Positions 1-6,512 of a stretch of DNA of 18,087 nt are shown piece by piece (the first letter of the stretch is position 1; the number at the start of each line of letters is the position of its first letter). The translations under genes were made by a program, and so were the position numbers. The notes beneath the pieces are model-generated. The model was not told the origin of the DNA, did not search any database, and worked only from the letters and a program-made list of their open reading frames with translations. The DNA comes from JALEFZ01 sp039817415 (GTDB lineage Bacteria; Bacteroidota; Bacteroidia; J057). Where the stretch lies: contig JBCBVV010000078.1 in assembly GCA_039817415.1 (NCBI GenBank), positions 1 through 18,087 on the forward strand, given 5' to 3'.

Positions 1-150
1 GACATCAACTGTAGGTTGAATCGTTCCTGTCTCTTCCACCCTGGAGAAAACAGTTCGTCTGGAAGTCTCGGAAGTCTCCACCTCCATTCCTTTGCGACCA
101 CAACTGATCAACAGGAAGCAGGCGATTGATAATAGCAATATAGATCTCAT
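1..150 (-). CDS. Periplasmic adaptor (MFP/HlyD-type) lipoprotein of an efflux pump, N-terminal part only
   Basis: Reading leftward from the ATG at 148-150, 50 codons stay open to the window edge, so the gene is partial. The protein begins with a lipoprotein signal: MRSI, a hydrophobic stretch, then the lipobox L-I-S-C with Cys at residue 17. It continues with a segment ending VEETGTIQPTVDV, which resembles the first beta strand of RND/MacA-type membrane-fusion proteins. It starts 40 bp after the stop of the TolC-type gene on the same strand, so the two are probably one operon. By family, the adaptor would link an inner-membrane RND or ABC transporter to the TolC channel. Which transporter type follows cannot be seen. 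The family call rests on only 50 residues and on the neighbour. Confidence 0.7.
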   Translation of the reverse strand, partial: MRSILLLSIACFLLISCGRKGMEVETSETSRRTVFSRVEETGTIQPTVDV

Positions 151-190
151 AGACGCAGAGTTGTTGGCGTCGAAGTTAACACTTCTTCTT

Positions 191-1621
191 TTATTCAAAA
201 TCGATGGGTTTGCCTTGGTAGAAGTCTAAAATCTTCAGCCTGAAGAAATAGCCATACTTCGCACGCAGCAAATCAAACTTAGACTGATTTAGATTGTTTT
301 TGGCAACCAGAAAATCTACTGAGTTGGCTGCTCCTAAGTCAAACTGCTTTTGAATGTTGTCAAAAGTAAGTTCCAGAGCTTCAACTTGTTTTTGGGTAGC
401 TGAATAGGTACTCAGGGCATTCCGAGCATCTACATAAGCCTGTTCTATCAACTGTTGTAGGCTCTGGCGGACAAGTTGTGCGGTTAACTTGGCCTGACTG
501 GTTTGAATCTGAGCAATCTCAATCTGAGATTTTACCTGTCTTCTGTTATAAATGGGAATGTCAATTCTCAATCCCAGACCAACATTGTAGTTGTCGATCA
601 ACTGGTTGAAGAAAGGATAGCTGCCAAAGGTTGGGCGTTCTCCCAATAGGACAAAAGTTTGTTCCTGTTGTGCGATCTCAGCGGTGATGGTATCTCTGAC
701 CATCGCTGTGCCGTTTTGCTGCAAACGTCCACCTGACCAAGCTGTAAAGGCCGTTACCCCCAAACTTACAGTAGGATACATACTGGCTTCGGCAATTTTT
801 TCACCTAGGCTGGCACTTTTTATTCTCAGGTCAGCTGCTTCAATGCTAGGCTGGAATCCTATGGCTGAAGAATAAATTTCACTTGTAGGGGTTAGACGAA
901 AACCTCCTTGGGGATCCGCCAATTCTGGCTTCTGAATCCCAAATGGTTCTTCCGGATCCAGCAACAACAATTGTTGGAGGGCTAGGTAGGCCAATTCTAG
1001 CTGATTTTGGGCATTGACTACATTTAACTCTTCCGTCGCAATCTGAGATTGAACCTGTGCAAGGTCTGCCTGAGCCAAAGAACCTGCCTGAACCAGTTTG
1101 GAAGTTCTGTCTAGCTGTTCTCTGGTAGATAAAACCTGTACACGAGCACTTTCCAGAATTTCTCCTTGAAAGAGAATATTGAGGTAGGCAAGTGTTACAT
1201 CTAGTGCCAAGTCATACTCAGCTTGCTTGACGTCCTTTTCGGAGGCTTCCAAATCCATCTCCCTTTGCTTGATGGTATTGGTAATCCTATTGTTGTTCCA
1301 AAGGGTAACATTAGAATTTGCCGAGATATTCAAGGCGTCAAATCGCTGATCGATGAAGGTATTGGTTGTCGGGTCAATAGAACGACCGAAGGAGGATGAC
1401 CACTGTGGGCCTACATTCAGGTTTGGATAACGGGCAGCCTTGGCCGAAAGCAGGTTAACTGCTGAAATTTGTTGCTGTAGCTGGTTTTGCTGAAGGCCAA
1501 TGTTGTTCTTCATTGCGTAATCCAGACATTCCTGCAGCGTCCAGATTTTCGTGTTTTGGGCAAATGAGAGAGAACACATTAACCCAAATACGACTCCAAG
1601 GCTAAGAATGAATCGCTTCAT
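191..1621 (-). CDS. TolC-family outer-membrane efflux channel
   Basis: 476 residues, a normal length for the family. A signal peptide (MKRFILSLGVVFGLMCSLSFA, cleavage before QNTK) is followed by W-T-L-Q-E-C-L-D-Y-A, the typical start of TolC-family proteins in Bacteroidota. Two long heptad-rich alpha-helical halves follow (about 110-240 and 360-470), the repeat architecture of outer-membrane efflux proteins, with A-R-Y-P-N-L and E-A-S-M-Y-P-T-V segments where the helices turn to beta strands. By family it forms a trimeric channel for export across the outer membrane. It is transcribed into the adaptor gene that begins 40 bp downstream, and a good promoter candidate lies 50 bp upstream. The substrate cannot be inferred. 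Confidence 0.93.
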   Translation of the reverse strand: MKRFILSLGVVFGLMCSLSFAQNTKIWTLQECLDYAMKNNIGLQQNQLQQQISAVNLLSAKAARYPNLNVGPQWSSSFGRSIDPTTNTFIDQRFDALNISANSNVTLWNNNRITNTIKQREMDLEASEKDVKQAEYDLALDVTLAYLNILFQGEILESARVQVLSTREQLDRTSKLVQAGSLAQADLAQVQSQIATEELNVVNAQNQLELAYLALQQLLLLDPEEPFGIQKPELADPQGGFRLTPTSEIYSSAIGFQPSIEAADLRIKSASLGEKIAEASMYPTVSLGVTAFTAWSGGRLQQNGTAMVRDTITAEIAQQEQTFVLLGERPTFGSYPFFNQLIDNYNVGLGLRIDIPIYNRRQVKSQIEIAQIQTSQAKLTAQLVRQSLQQLIEQAYVDARNALSTYSATQKQVEALELTFDNIQKQFDLGAANSVDFLVAKNNLNQSKFDLLRAKYGYFFRLKILDFYQGKPIDFE

Positions 1622-1671
1622 GTTGGTTGATTGTCAATAGGTGAGCAGGAGGTTGTCTCCATGATTGCGCT

Positions 1672-1701
1672 CAAATTAGGGAGTTAAGCCCCACCAGCCA
1701 A
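1672..1701 (-). promoter_or_regulatory. Candidate Bacteroidota promoter for the efflux operon
   Basis: On the minus strand TTG (1699-1701) is followed after exactly 20 bases by TAATTTG (1672-1678), close to the Bacteroidota -33/-7 pattern (TTG, then TAnnTTTG). The -7 element lies 50 bases before the tolC-type ATG. The same TTG-N20-TAATTTG arrangement occurs before the foldase gene at 6438-6467, which makes chance less likely. No transcript data are available. Confidence 0.5.
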
Positions 1702-1753
1702 ATGACTTGAAGGAGATTCGCAAGAATACGTCGATCTATGACAAAATTTTACG

Positions 1754-2428
1754 TTAAGAGGAAGGATTCAGGTATTGAACCCGGATTACCCAGTCCAAGC
1801 TTTCTAAATATTGAATGGTTAAGGGCCTGATTTCACTGTCTAGCTCAAAGACTTGTTTGGCGATATCGTGTTTGCCCTTCCTATTAACAGTAAGGGTGGC
1901 GATGTTACAGCCTTCATTTTGGATAACACTTGAGATGAATGCCGTACTGCCCGCCTGATCTTGAGCTGTGATGATCAAGGTAGGCACCTGAGCAGTAAAA
2001 TTGCAGGAGAAACCATCAATCTCCACAATAGAGATCAAGCCTCCTCCTCTGGACACCCCTGTAACTTTCATCTTCTCATCCCCATGACTCATTTTTATAG
2101 TAATGGTATTTGGGTGCATAGCAGATGCATTGGGGGAAGCCTTGAACTTATATTGAAGTTGAGCCTGTTTGGCAAGTTCGTGTGAATTCTTTAGCCTGTC
2201 GTCATCGGGTGCGAGGTTAAGAAGGCCTGCTAAAATAGCCCGGTCGCTCCCATGGCCCTCATAGGTTCTGGCGAAGGAATTGTAGAAGGTAATGGTCGCT
2301 TTCATCACGGGCATTCCAAAAATCCTCCTAGCTACCCTTCCTATTCGGGCTACCCCAGCAGTGTGGGAACTTGAGGGCCCAATCATGACAGGCCCAATCA
2401 TGTCGAATATACTACTTCTTTCTGCCAT
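1754..2428 (-). CDS. sdaAB: L-serine dehydratase (iron-sulfur type), beta subunit
   Basis: 224 residues from the ATG at 2426-2428. The frame is open a further 44 codons upstream, but that stretch is unlike the family, and MAERSSIFDMIGP is the usual N-terminus. The serine-dehydratase beta fold shows G-P-S-S-S-H-T-A-G (residues 17-25) and Y-E-G-H-G-S-D-R-A (56-64). A C-terminal ACT domain follows from about residue 148 (V-P-T-L-I-I-T-A-Q-D-Q-A-G). The enzyme deaminates L-serine to pyruvate and ammonia. The Fe-S-binding, catalytic alpha part is a separate protein in this arrangement and is not next to this gene, so it must be encoded elsewhere. It has the same orientation as the tolC-type gene but is 132 bp away with a promoter between, so it is probably a separate unit. 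Confidence 0.9.
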   Translation of the reverse strand: MAERSSIFDMIGPVMIGPSSSHTAGVARIGRVARRIFGMPVMKATITFYNSFARTYEGHGSDRAILAGLLNLAPDDDRLKNSHELAKQAQLQYKFKASPNASAMHPNTITIKMSHGDEKMKVTGVSRGGGLISIVEIDGFSCNFTAQVPTLIITAQDQAGSTAFISSVIQNEGCNIATLTVNRKGKHDIAKQVFELDSEIRPLTIQYLESLDWVIRVQYLNPSS

Positions 2429-2944
2429 GGCGTTAGTCTTTGTGAGTAGAGTAATTTTTGAGGATAGCTTATTGGCTAATAAGGGAAATAAAGGAAATTC
2501 GCCCAAATGAATGGGTAAAAATTTCCAGCTGGCCGAATGAACAAGCATCGTGAAAGACAATGGCCAGTAACAAAGGCAATTATGGCTGTTACGAAAGCCT
2601 ATTTAAGCAATAATCTCTTGCTTGAAGGATGATATCCCTTTCCTTGTTGGTTGGCAGCTGGACCTATTTTTGCTTTTATGGGCAAATGTCCACCTCTATC
2701 AGTAGGGGATTTATAAAATGGGTTGTATTGAATTCGACAAACCATCTGGAATACAGGATAGATGAGTCTGTGGAATGTAGGAGAGCTCAAATAATTCATT
2801 AGAATTTCCAAAAAAATTGATGCAGATTGCATACACATTGGAACTGATCCTTTCCTCAAAAAATACACTACCCTGATTTATCCGATTCTATAAAACTATC
2901 ATAGATTTATTGGGACACTTGTACCATAATTAAGCGTCGGCAAC
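2429..2944. other. 516-bp intergenic region between divergent genes, no convincing gene
   Basis: This gap separates sdaAB (minus) from the porP/sprF-like gene (plus) and must hold both promoters. I see a weak hairpin at 2602-2626 (TTTAAGCAA / TTGCTTGAA) without a T tract, and a short inverted repeat GTAACA...TGTTAC at 2567-2592. TAGATTTA near 2904 resembles a -7 element but has no clear -33 partner. A GTG-started 89-codon frame on the minus strand (2599-2868) resembles no family I know. Nothing else stands out. Confidence 0.5.
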
Positions 2945-3946
2945 ATGAAAAGATTTCTAGCGCAGGCAATTCTTATCCTGGCCCTGTTGGTAGCTACTAC
3001 CTCACAGACCTTTGCTCAGGATCCTCAGTATTCACAGTTTTACTCAAATCTGGTGATGCTAAACCCAGCTTTTACAGGCTCAGGGATTGGCCCGAGAGTA
3101 GCTCTTAACTCAAGAGGACAGTGGATCAAAATTCCAGGCTTCTACCAGCAATTTGCTGCTTCTTACGACCAGCCAGTGCAGTTTCTTGGAACAACTCAAG
3201 GTATTGGGGTGAACTTTTCAGCAGATAGAGCAGGTGAAGGAGACTTGACTAAGTTGAATGTTACTTTCAACTACGCTTACCAATTGGAGGTAGCAGATGA
3301 CAACTTCCTGCGCTTTGGACTGAGTGGCGGAATCATTCAGGCGAGCATTGATCCTTTCAAGCTTACCTTTCCTGACCAGCTCGATCCATTGAATGGAGGG
3401 GTAGGTGCTACCAGGGAACCGATTCAGGAATGGACTACTAACCGTTTGACAGAAGATGTTAACGCTGGTGTTGCCTTCTTTAATGAATTCGCATGGGTAG
3501 GATTGACTGTAAATCACATCACTCAACCAGATGAAATCTTTACCCTAAGAGGATCTGGTGTGGACAGAAGGCTACCTAGAAAATATACATTGACGGGTGG
3601 GTTGAACATTCCTCTTCGTTCTATGAGAAGCAGAAGGGACGTTTCCATTACCCCAGCCTTCCTGACAAAATTCCAGGGGGATTTCTTCCAGGTAGATGCA
3701 GGTTTATATGTAAATGCTGACCCTATGGTATTCGGAATGTGGTATCGTCATCAGGATGCTGTAATTGGTCTCGTTGGGATTAGGTACGAAAATATCAGCT
3801 TCGGTATATCATATGATTACACAATTTCAGAACTTCGCCAAGCGAACTCTGGTGGTTCTATCGAGGCATCTGTGGTTATGGAGTTTGAATCCAGAAGGAA
3901 TTTCAAGCCTATGAAACATAGAAAGCTACCTTGTCCAAAATTCTAG
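2945..3946 (+). CDS. PorP/SprF-family outer-membrane protein (type IX secretion / gliding)
   Basis: 333 residues, typical of the family. A signal peptide ends ...TFAQ, followed immediately by D-P-Q-Y-S-Q-F-Y-S-N and then L-N-P-A-F-T-G-S, the hallmark N-terminus of PorP/SprF proteins. The rest is beta-strand-rich with a predicted outer-membrane barrel pattern, and the protein ends in P-C-P-K-F, another family hallmark. PorP/SprF proteins assist type IX secretion of, or surface attachment by, partner proteins such as SprB-like adhesins. No SprB-like giant adhesin is adjacent here. Instead the next gene on the same strand, 130 bp on, encodes a GldJ-like lipoprotein, so the pair probably serves the same machinery. 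Many paralogues exist per genome, so the exact partner is open. Confidence 0.9.
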   Translation: MKRFLAQAILILALLVATTSQTFAQDPQYSQFYSNLVMLNPAFTGSGIGPRVALNSRGQWIKIPGFYQQFAASYDQPVQFLGTTQGIGVNFSADRAGEGDLTKLNVTFNYAYQLEVADDNFLRFGLSGGIIQASIDPFKLTFPDQLDPLNGGVGATREPIQEWTTNRLTEDVNAGVAFFNEFAWVGLTVNHITQPDEIFTLRGSGVDRRLPRKYTLTGGLNIPLRSMRSRRDVSITPAFLTKFQGDFFQVDAGLYVNADPMVFGMWYRHQDAVIGLVGIRYENISFGISYDYTISELRQANSGGSIEASVVMEFESRRNFKPMKHRKLPCPKF

Positions 3947-4004
3947 TGGGGAATTTCTCGTTAGGATACATTAAAGAATAGTATCGCCCAAGAGGCAACA
4001 GAAA

Positions 4005-4012
4005 TACATTTG
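4005..4012 (+). promoter_or_regulatory. Candidate -7 element before the gldJ-like gene
   Basis: TACATTTG is a perfect match to the Bacteroidota -7 pattern TAnnTTTG and sits 64 bases upstream of the chosen ATG. No TTG occurs at the matching -33 distance, so the promoter is incomplete. It would give the lipoprotein gene its own transcription besides read-through from the porP/sprF-like gene. Confidence 0.35.
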
Positions 4013-4076
4013 ATTAACACATATCTTCTTATTCGTGAAGGATCGCAAAGATCTAAACAAAAATTGGCTTAAGAAC

Positions 4077-5243
4077 ATGAGAAGTATCATCGTTGGAATA
4101 TCCGCCCTGTTGATCGCTGGTTTTTTTACAAGCTGCGCCAGCCATAAAGACAAAATCAACAGAGTAGGAAAGAGAAACTCTAAAACAGGTATCAAGTACG
4201 GAGAAGATACCTACGAACCCGTAAAATTTAAGGAATCAGAATCAGCTCCTGGCCTGGTATTGATCCCTGGTGGAACCTTTATGATGGGTGGTGGTGAGAA
4301 AGACATCGAAATGATGAAAAACAACCGCCAGCGTCAGGTAACCGTTCAGTCTTTCTACCTGGACGAAACTGAAATCTCAAACATCGACTGGAAGGTATTC
4401 ATCAAGCAAATGGACAATACCTCCGGAGACGGTGGTCTTAAGAAAGACGAACTTCTTCCTGACACCAATGTGTGGAGAAGAGACCTCGCTTTCAATGACC
4501 CTTATGCTGAAACATACTATAGCCACCCTGCCTTTGATATGTACCCAATCGTGGGTGTAAACTGGCACCAAGCTAATGAATATTGTAAGTGGAGAACAAA
4601 AGTAGTAAACGAGGCTATCCTTGAAGATGATGAGGAAGCGACTACTTATCCATCTTACCGCCTTCCAACAGAGGCAGAGTGGGAATACGCTGCTCGTGGT
4701 CTTCAGGAGTCTGAAGTATACTCTTGGGAAGGTAAATCTCTACGTAACCGCAAAGGTCAGTTCCGTGCGAACTTCAAGCCTGGTCGTGGTGATTACGCTG
4801 GATGGAGAGGTGGAGATGGCCACCACATGACTGATGGTTACATGATTACAGCTCCTGTAGGTGAGTTCTGGCCAAATGACTTCGGTCTTTACAACATGTC
4901 AGGAAACGTTGCTGAATGGACACAAGACACTTACCGTCTACTATCTCTAGAAGACGTTGATGATTTCAACCCATTCCGTCGCAAAGGTAAAACTGAGATC
5001 CGTCCTGATGACTGGTTGGATGACGTTACCTACAAAGCAAAAGAATCTCTACTTTATAACCCTGATGAGCTTTCTTCAGACGACGCTGATCCATTTGACA
5101 ATGTAAAAGTATACAGAGGTGGTTCTTGGAACGATATCGCTTACTACCTATCTCCAGGTGTACGTCGCTACTTCCCAGCTGACTCGTCTCATGCTACGAT
5201 TGGTTTCCGTTGTGCGATGATCCGTGTAGGAAGCCCTGACTAA
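4077..5243 (+). CDS. gldJ: GldJ-like gliding/T9SS lipoprotein with FGE-sulfatase (SUMF1) fold
   Basis: 388 residues from the ATG at 4077. A GTG at 4035 would add 14 charged residues before the signal peptide, and the ATG gives a cleaner lipoprotein signal with lipobox F-T-S-C (Cys20). After a short linker with S-K-T-G-I-K-Y-G, the formylglycine-generating-enzyme fold runs from about residue 57 to the end: G-G-T-F-M-M-G, Y-L-D-E-T-E-I-S-N, R-L-P-T-E-A-E-W-E-Y-A-A-R-G, M-S-G-N-V-A-E-W, R-G-G-S-W, G-F-R-C-A. The cysteine pair that binds copper in true FGE is missing between R-G-G-S-W and G-F-R-C, so a structural role fits better than catalysis. GldJ and GldK share this fold. The linker and V-W-R-R-D-L-A-F-N-D-P-Y fit GldJ better, and no gldL follows. 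Arginines are mostly CGT/CGC, suggesting high expression. Confidence 0.78.
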   Translation: MRSIIVGISALLIAGFFTSCASHKDKINRVGKRNSKTGIKYGEDTYEPVKFKESESAPGLVLIPGGTFMMGGGEKDIEMMKNNRQRQVTVQSFYLDETEISNIDWKVFIKQMDNTSGDGGLKKDELLPDTNVWRRDLAFNDPYAETYYSHPAFDMYPIVGVNWHQANEYCKWRTKVVNEAILEDDEEATTYPSYRLPTEAEWEYAARGLQESEVYSWEGKSLRNRKGQFRANFKPGRGDYAGWRGGDGHHMTDGYMITAPVGEFWPNDFGLYNMSGNVAEWTQDTYRLLSLEDVDDFNPFRRKGKTEIRPDDWLDDVTYKAKESLLYNPDELSSDDADPFDNVKVYRGGSWNDIAYYLSPGVRRYFPADSSHATIGFRCAMIRVGSPD

Positions 5244-5270
5244 TAAGAATTTAGGTTAATCAACATACTT

Positions 5271-5300
5271 AACAGGCGTCCTGGTGGCGCCTGTTTTTTT
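5271..5300 (+). terminator. Intrinsic terminator after the gldJ-like gene
   Basis: AACAGGCG (5271-5278) and CGCCTGTT (5288-5295) form a perfect 8-bp stem with a 9-base loop, running into a T7 tract (5294-5300). It lies 28 bases past the stop codon and separates the porP/gldJ pair from the alkC gene. Confidence 0.85.
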
Positions 5301-5336
5301 GCGTTTTATCCCTTCTTCACTTTTGACCTCAACCAC

Positions 5337-6419
5337 ATGACCTTTCTCCTAAAAGACATCTATTCCACAGAATATATAGAGAATCTCTACAGCCTAATCA
5401 AAGCTGATTACAAAGGACTTGGGAAGAAAGATTTCCTCCATCAAGTCTACCAAGAAGATTGGGAACAACTGGAGCTCAAGCAGCGAATGACCAGGCTAAC
5501 TACAGTTCTTCATGACAATTGGAAAGGAGATTACGAGGCTGTCCTATCCGTATTGGAGCGGATTGCTCCTGAGTGTGGGGAATTGGCAGGTCTTTTTATT
5601 CCTAATTATATAGCCACCTATGGCTTGGAGGAAAATTGGGAGAGAAATATGCTTGCCATGGCTGAAGTAACCCAATATTCTACAGGAGAATTTGCCGTGA
5701 GGCCCTTTATCCTGAAGGATAGCAAGAAGATGATGGCCCAAATGCTCAAATGGTCCCAGCACGAAAATTATCATGTCAGAAGACTCTCCAGTGAAGGATG
5801 TAGACCCAGGCTACCTTGGGGAACAGCCTTAAAAGCCTTTCAAAAAGATCCATCACCTATCCTTCCTATTTTAGAAAATCTGAAGGACGATGAATATGAA
5901 TATGTAACTCGATCTGTTGCCAACAATCTCAACGACATAAGCAAGGATCATCAAAGTCTTGTGATCGAAACCGGGGCAAGATGGTTAAAGGAATCTAAGA
6001 AGAGAAAGAAGACAGTGAAACATGCACTCAGGACGCTCTTGAAAGCCGGCAATACCGATGCACTGATCTTATTTGGCTTTGCGGATCCGGGTAAAGTAGA
6101 GATCAAGGAATTACAAATTGAGCCGGAAATACCTGTGATTGAAGGCGAAGGACAATTTCAGTGGACATTGCACCAGCCCATGAAGAACCCCGTCCAACTA
6201 CGAATAGAGTATGCCATTCATTTTCTGAAAGCTAATGGCAGTTATTCAAAAAAGGTCTTTCAGGTGAAGGAAGGTACATTTGAACAAGGCATGCACAGCT
6301 TTGATAAGAAGCATTCTTTCCGCCAAATGACAACTCGCAAGCATTATGCTGGTGAGCATTTTATGTCTGTGATCGTCAATGGGAAGGAAAAAGCTAAAAT
6401 CCGCTTTGAATTGGCTTGA
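5337..6419 (+). CDS. alkC: AlkC-type DNA alkylation-repair glycosylase (HEAT-like repeats plus Ig-like domain)
   Basis: 360 residues from ATG. The first ~250 residues are helical repeats of the AlkC/AlkD superfamily. Highly conserved segments are H-E-N-Y-H-V-R-R-L-S-S-E-G-C-R-P-R-L-P-W (about 142-161), D-P-S-P-I-L-P-I-L-E-N-L-K-D-D (171-185), and Y-V-T-R-S-V-A-N-N-L-N-D-I-S-K (189-203). After a lysine-rich helix, the last ~105 residues are beta-rich and fit the C-terminal Ig-like domain known in AlkC but absent from AlkD. By family the enzyme excises cationic alkylated bases such as 3-methyladenine and 3-methylcytosine from DNA without flipping the base. It starts 36 bp after a strong terminator, and no other repair gene is adjacent. 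The assignment as AlkC rather than another HEAT-like glycosylase rests on the E-G-C-R-P block and the C-terminal domain. Confidence 0.85.
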   Translation: MTFLLKDIYSTEYIENLYSLIKADYKGLGKKDFLHQVYQEDWEQLELKQRMTRLTTVLHDNWKGDYEAVLSVLERIAPECGELAGLFIPNYIATYGLEENWERNMLAMAEVTQYSTGEFAVRPFILKDSKKMMAQMLKWSQHENYHVRRLSSEGCRPRLPWGTALKAFQKDPSPILPILENLKDDEYEYVTRSVANNLNDISKDHQSLVIETGARWLKESKKRKKTVKHALRTLLKAGNTDALILFGFADPGKVEIKELQIEPEIPVIEGEGQFQWTLHQPMKNPVQLRIEYAIHFLKANGSYSKKVFQVKEGTFEQGMHSFDKKHSFRQMTTRKHYAGEHFMSVIVNGKEKAKIRFELA

Positions 6420-6437
6420 TACACTGGGATTTGCCCT

Positions 6438-6467
6438 TTGTTTTTATATCCAAATGAACGTAATTTG
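6438..6467 (+). promoter_or_regulatory. Candidate Bacteroidota promoter for the PpiD-like gene
   Basis: TTG (6438-6440), 20 bases, then TAATTTG (6461-6467), with the ATG 45 bases further on. This is the same layout as the promoter proposed for the tolC-type operon at 1672-1701, with the same spacing and the same -7 heptamer. Confidence 0.5.
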
Positions 6468-6512
6468 CATCTCCAAAATTTATTCGTTTTCAAAACCTAT
6501 ACTTAGGAAACT

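Noticed and set aside
2429..2560. 44-codon upstream extension of the L-serine dehydratase frame
   Set aside because: The extension is unlike the family, whose N-terminus matches MAERSSIFDMIGP at 2428.
2560..2600. Loose tandem ATGGC...AAAGSC repeat of about 22 bases
   Set aside because: The two copies differ at many positions and there is no third copy; it is not distinguishable from chance.
2599..2868. 89-codon minus-strand frame in the gap between sdaAB and the porP/sprF-like gene
   Set aside because: It starts with GTG, has no recognisable motif, and lies where promoters for two divergent genes are expected. I cannot support it as a gene.
4077..5243. Calling the FGE-fold protein a sulfatase-modifying enzyme
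   Set aside because: The copper-binding cysteine pair is absent, it is a lipoprotein, and it pairs with a PorP/SprF gene, so GldJ-like fits better.
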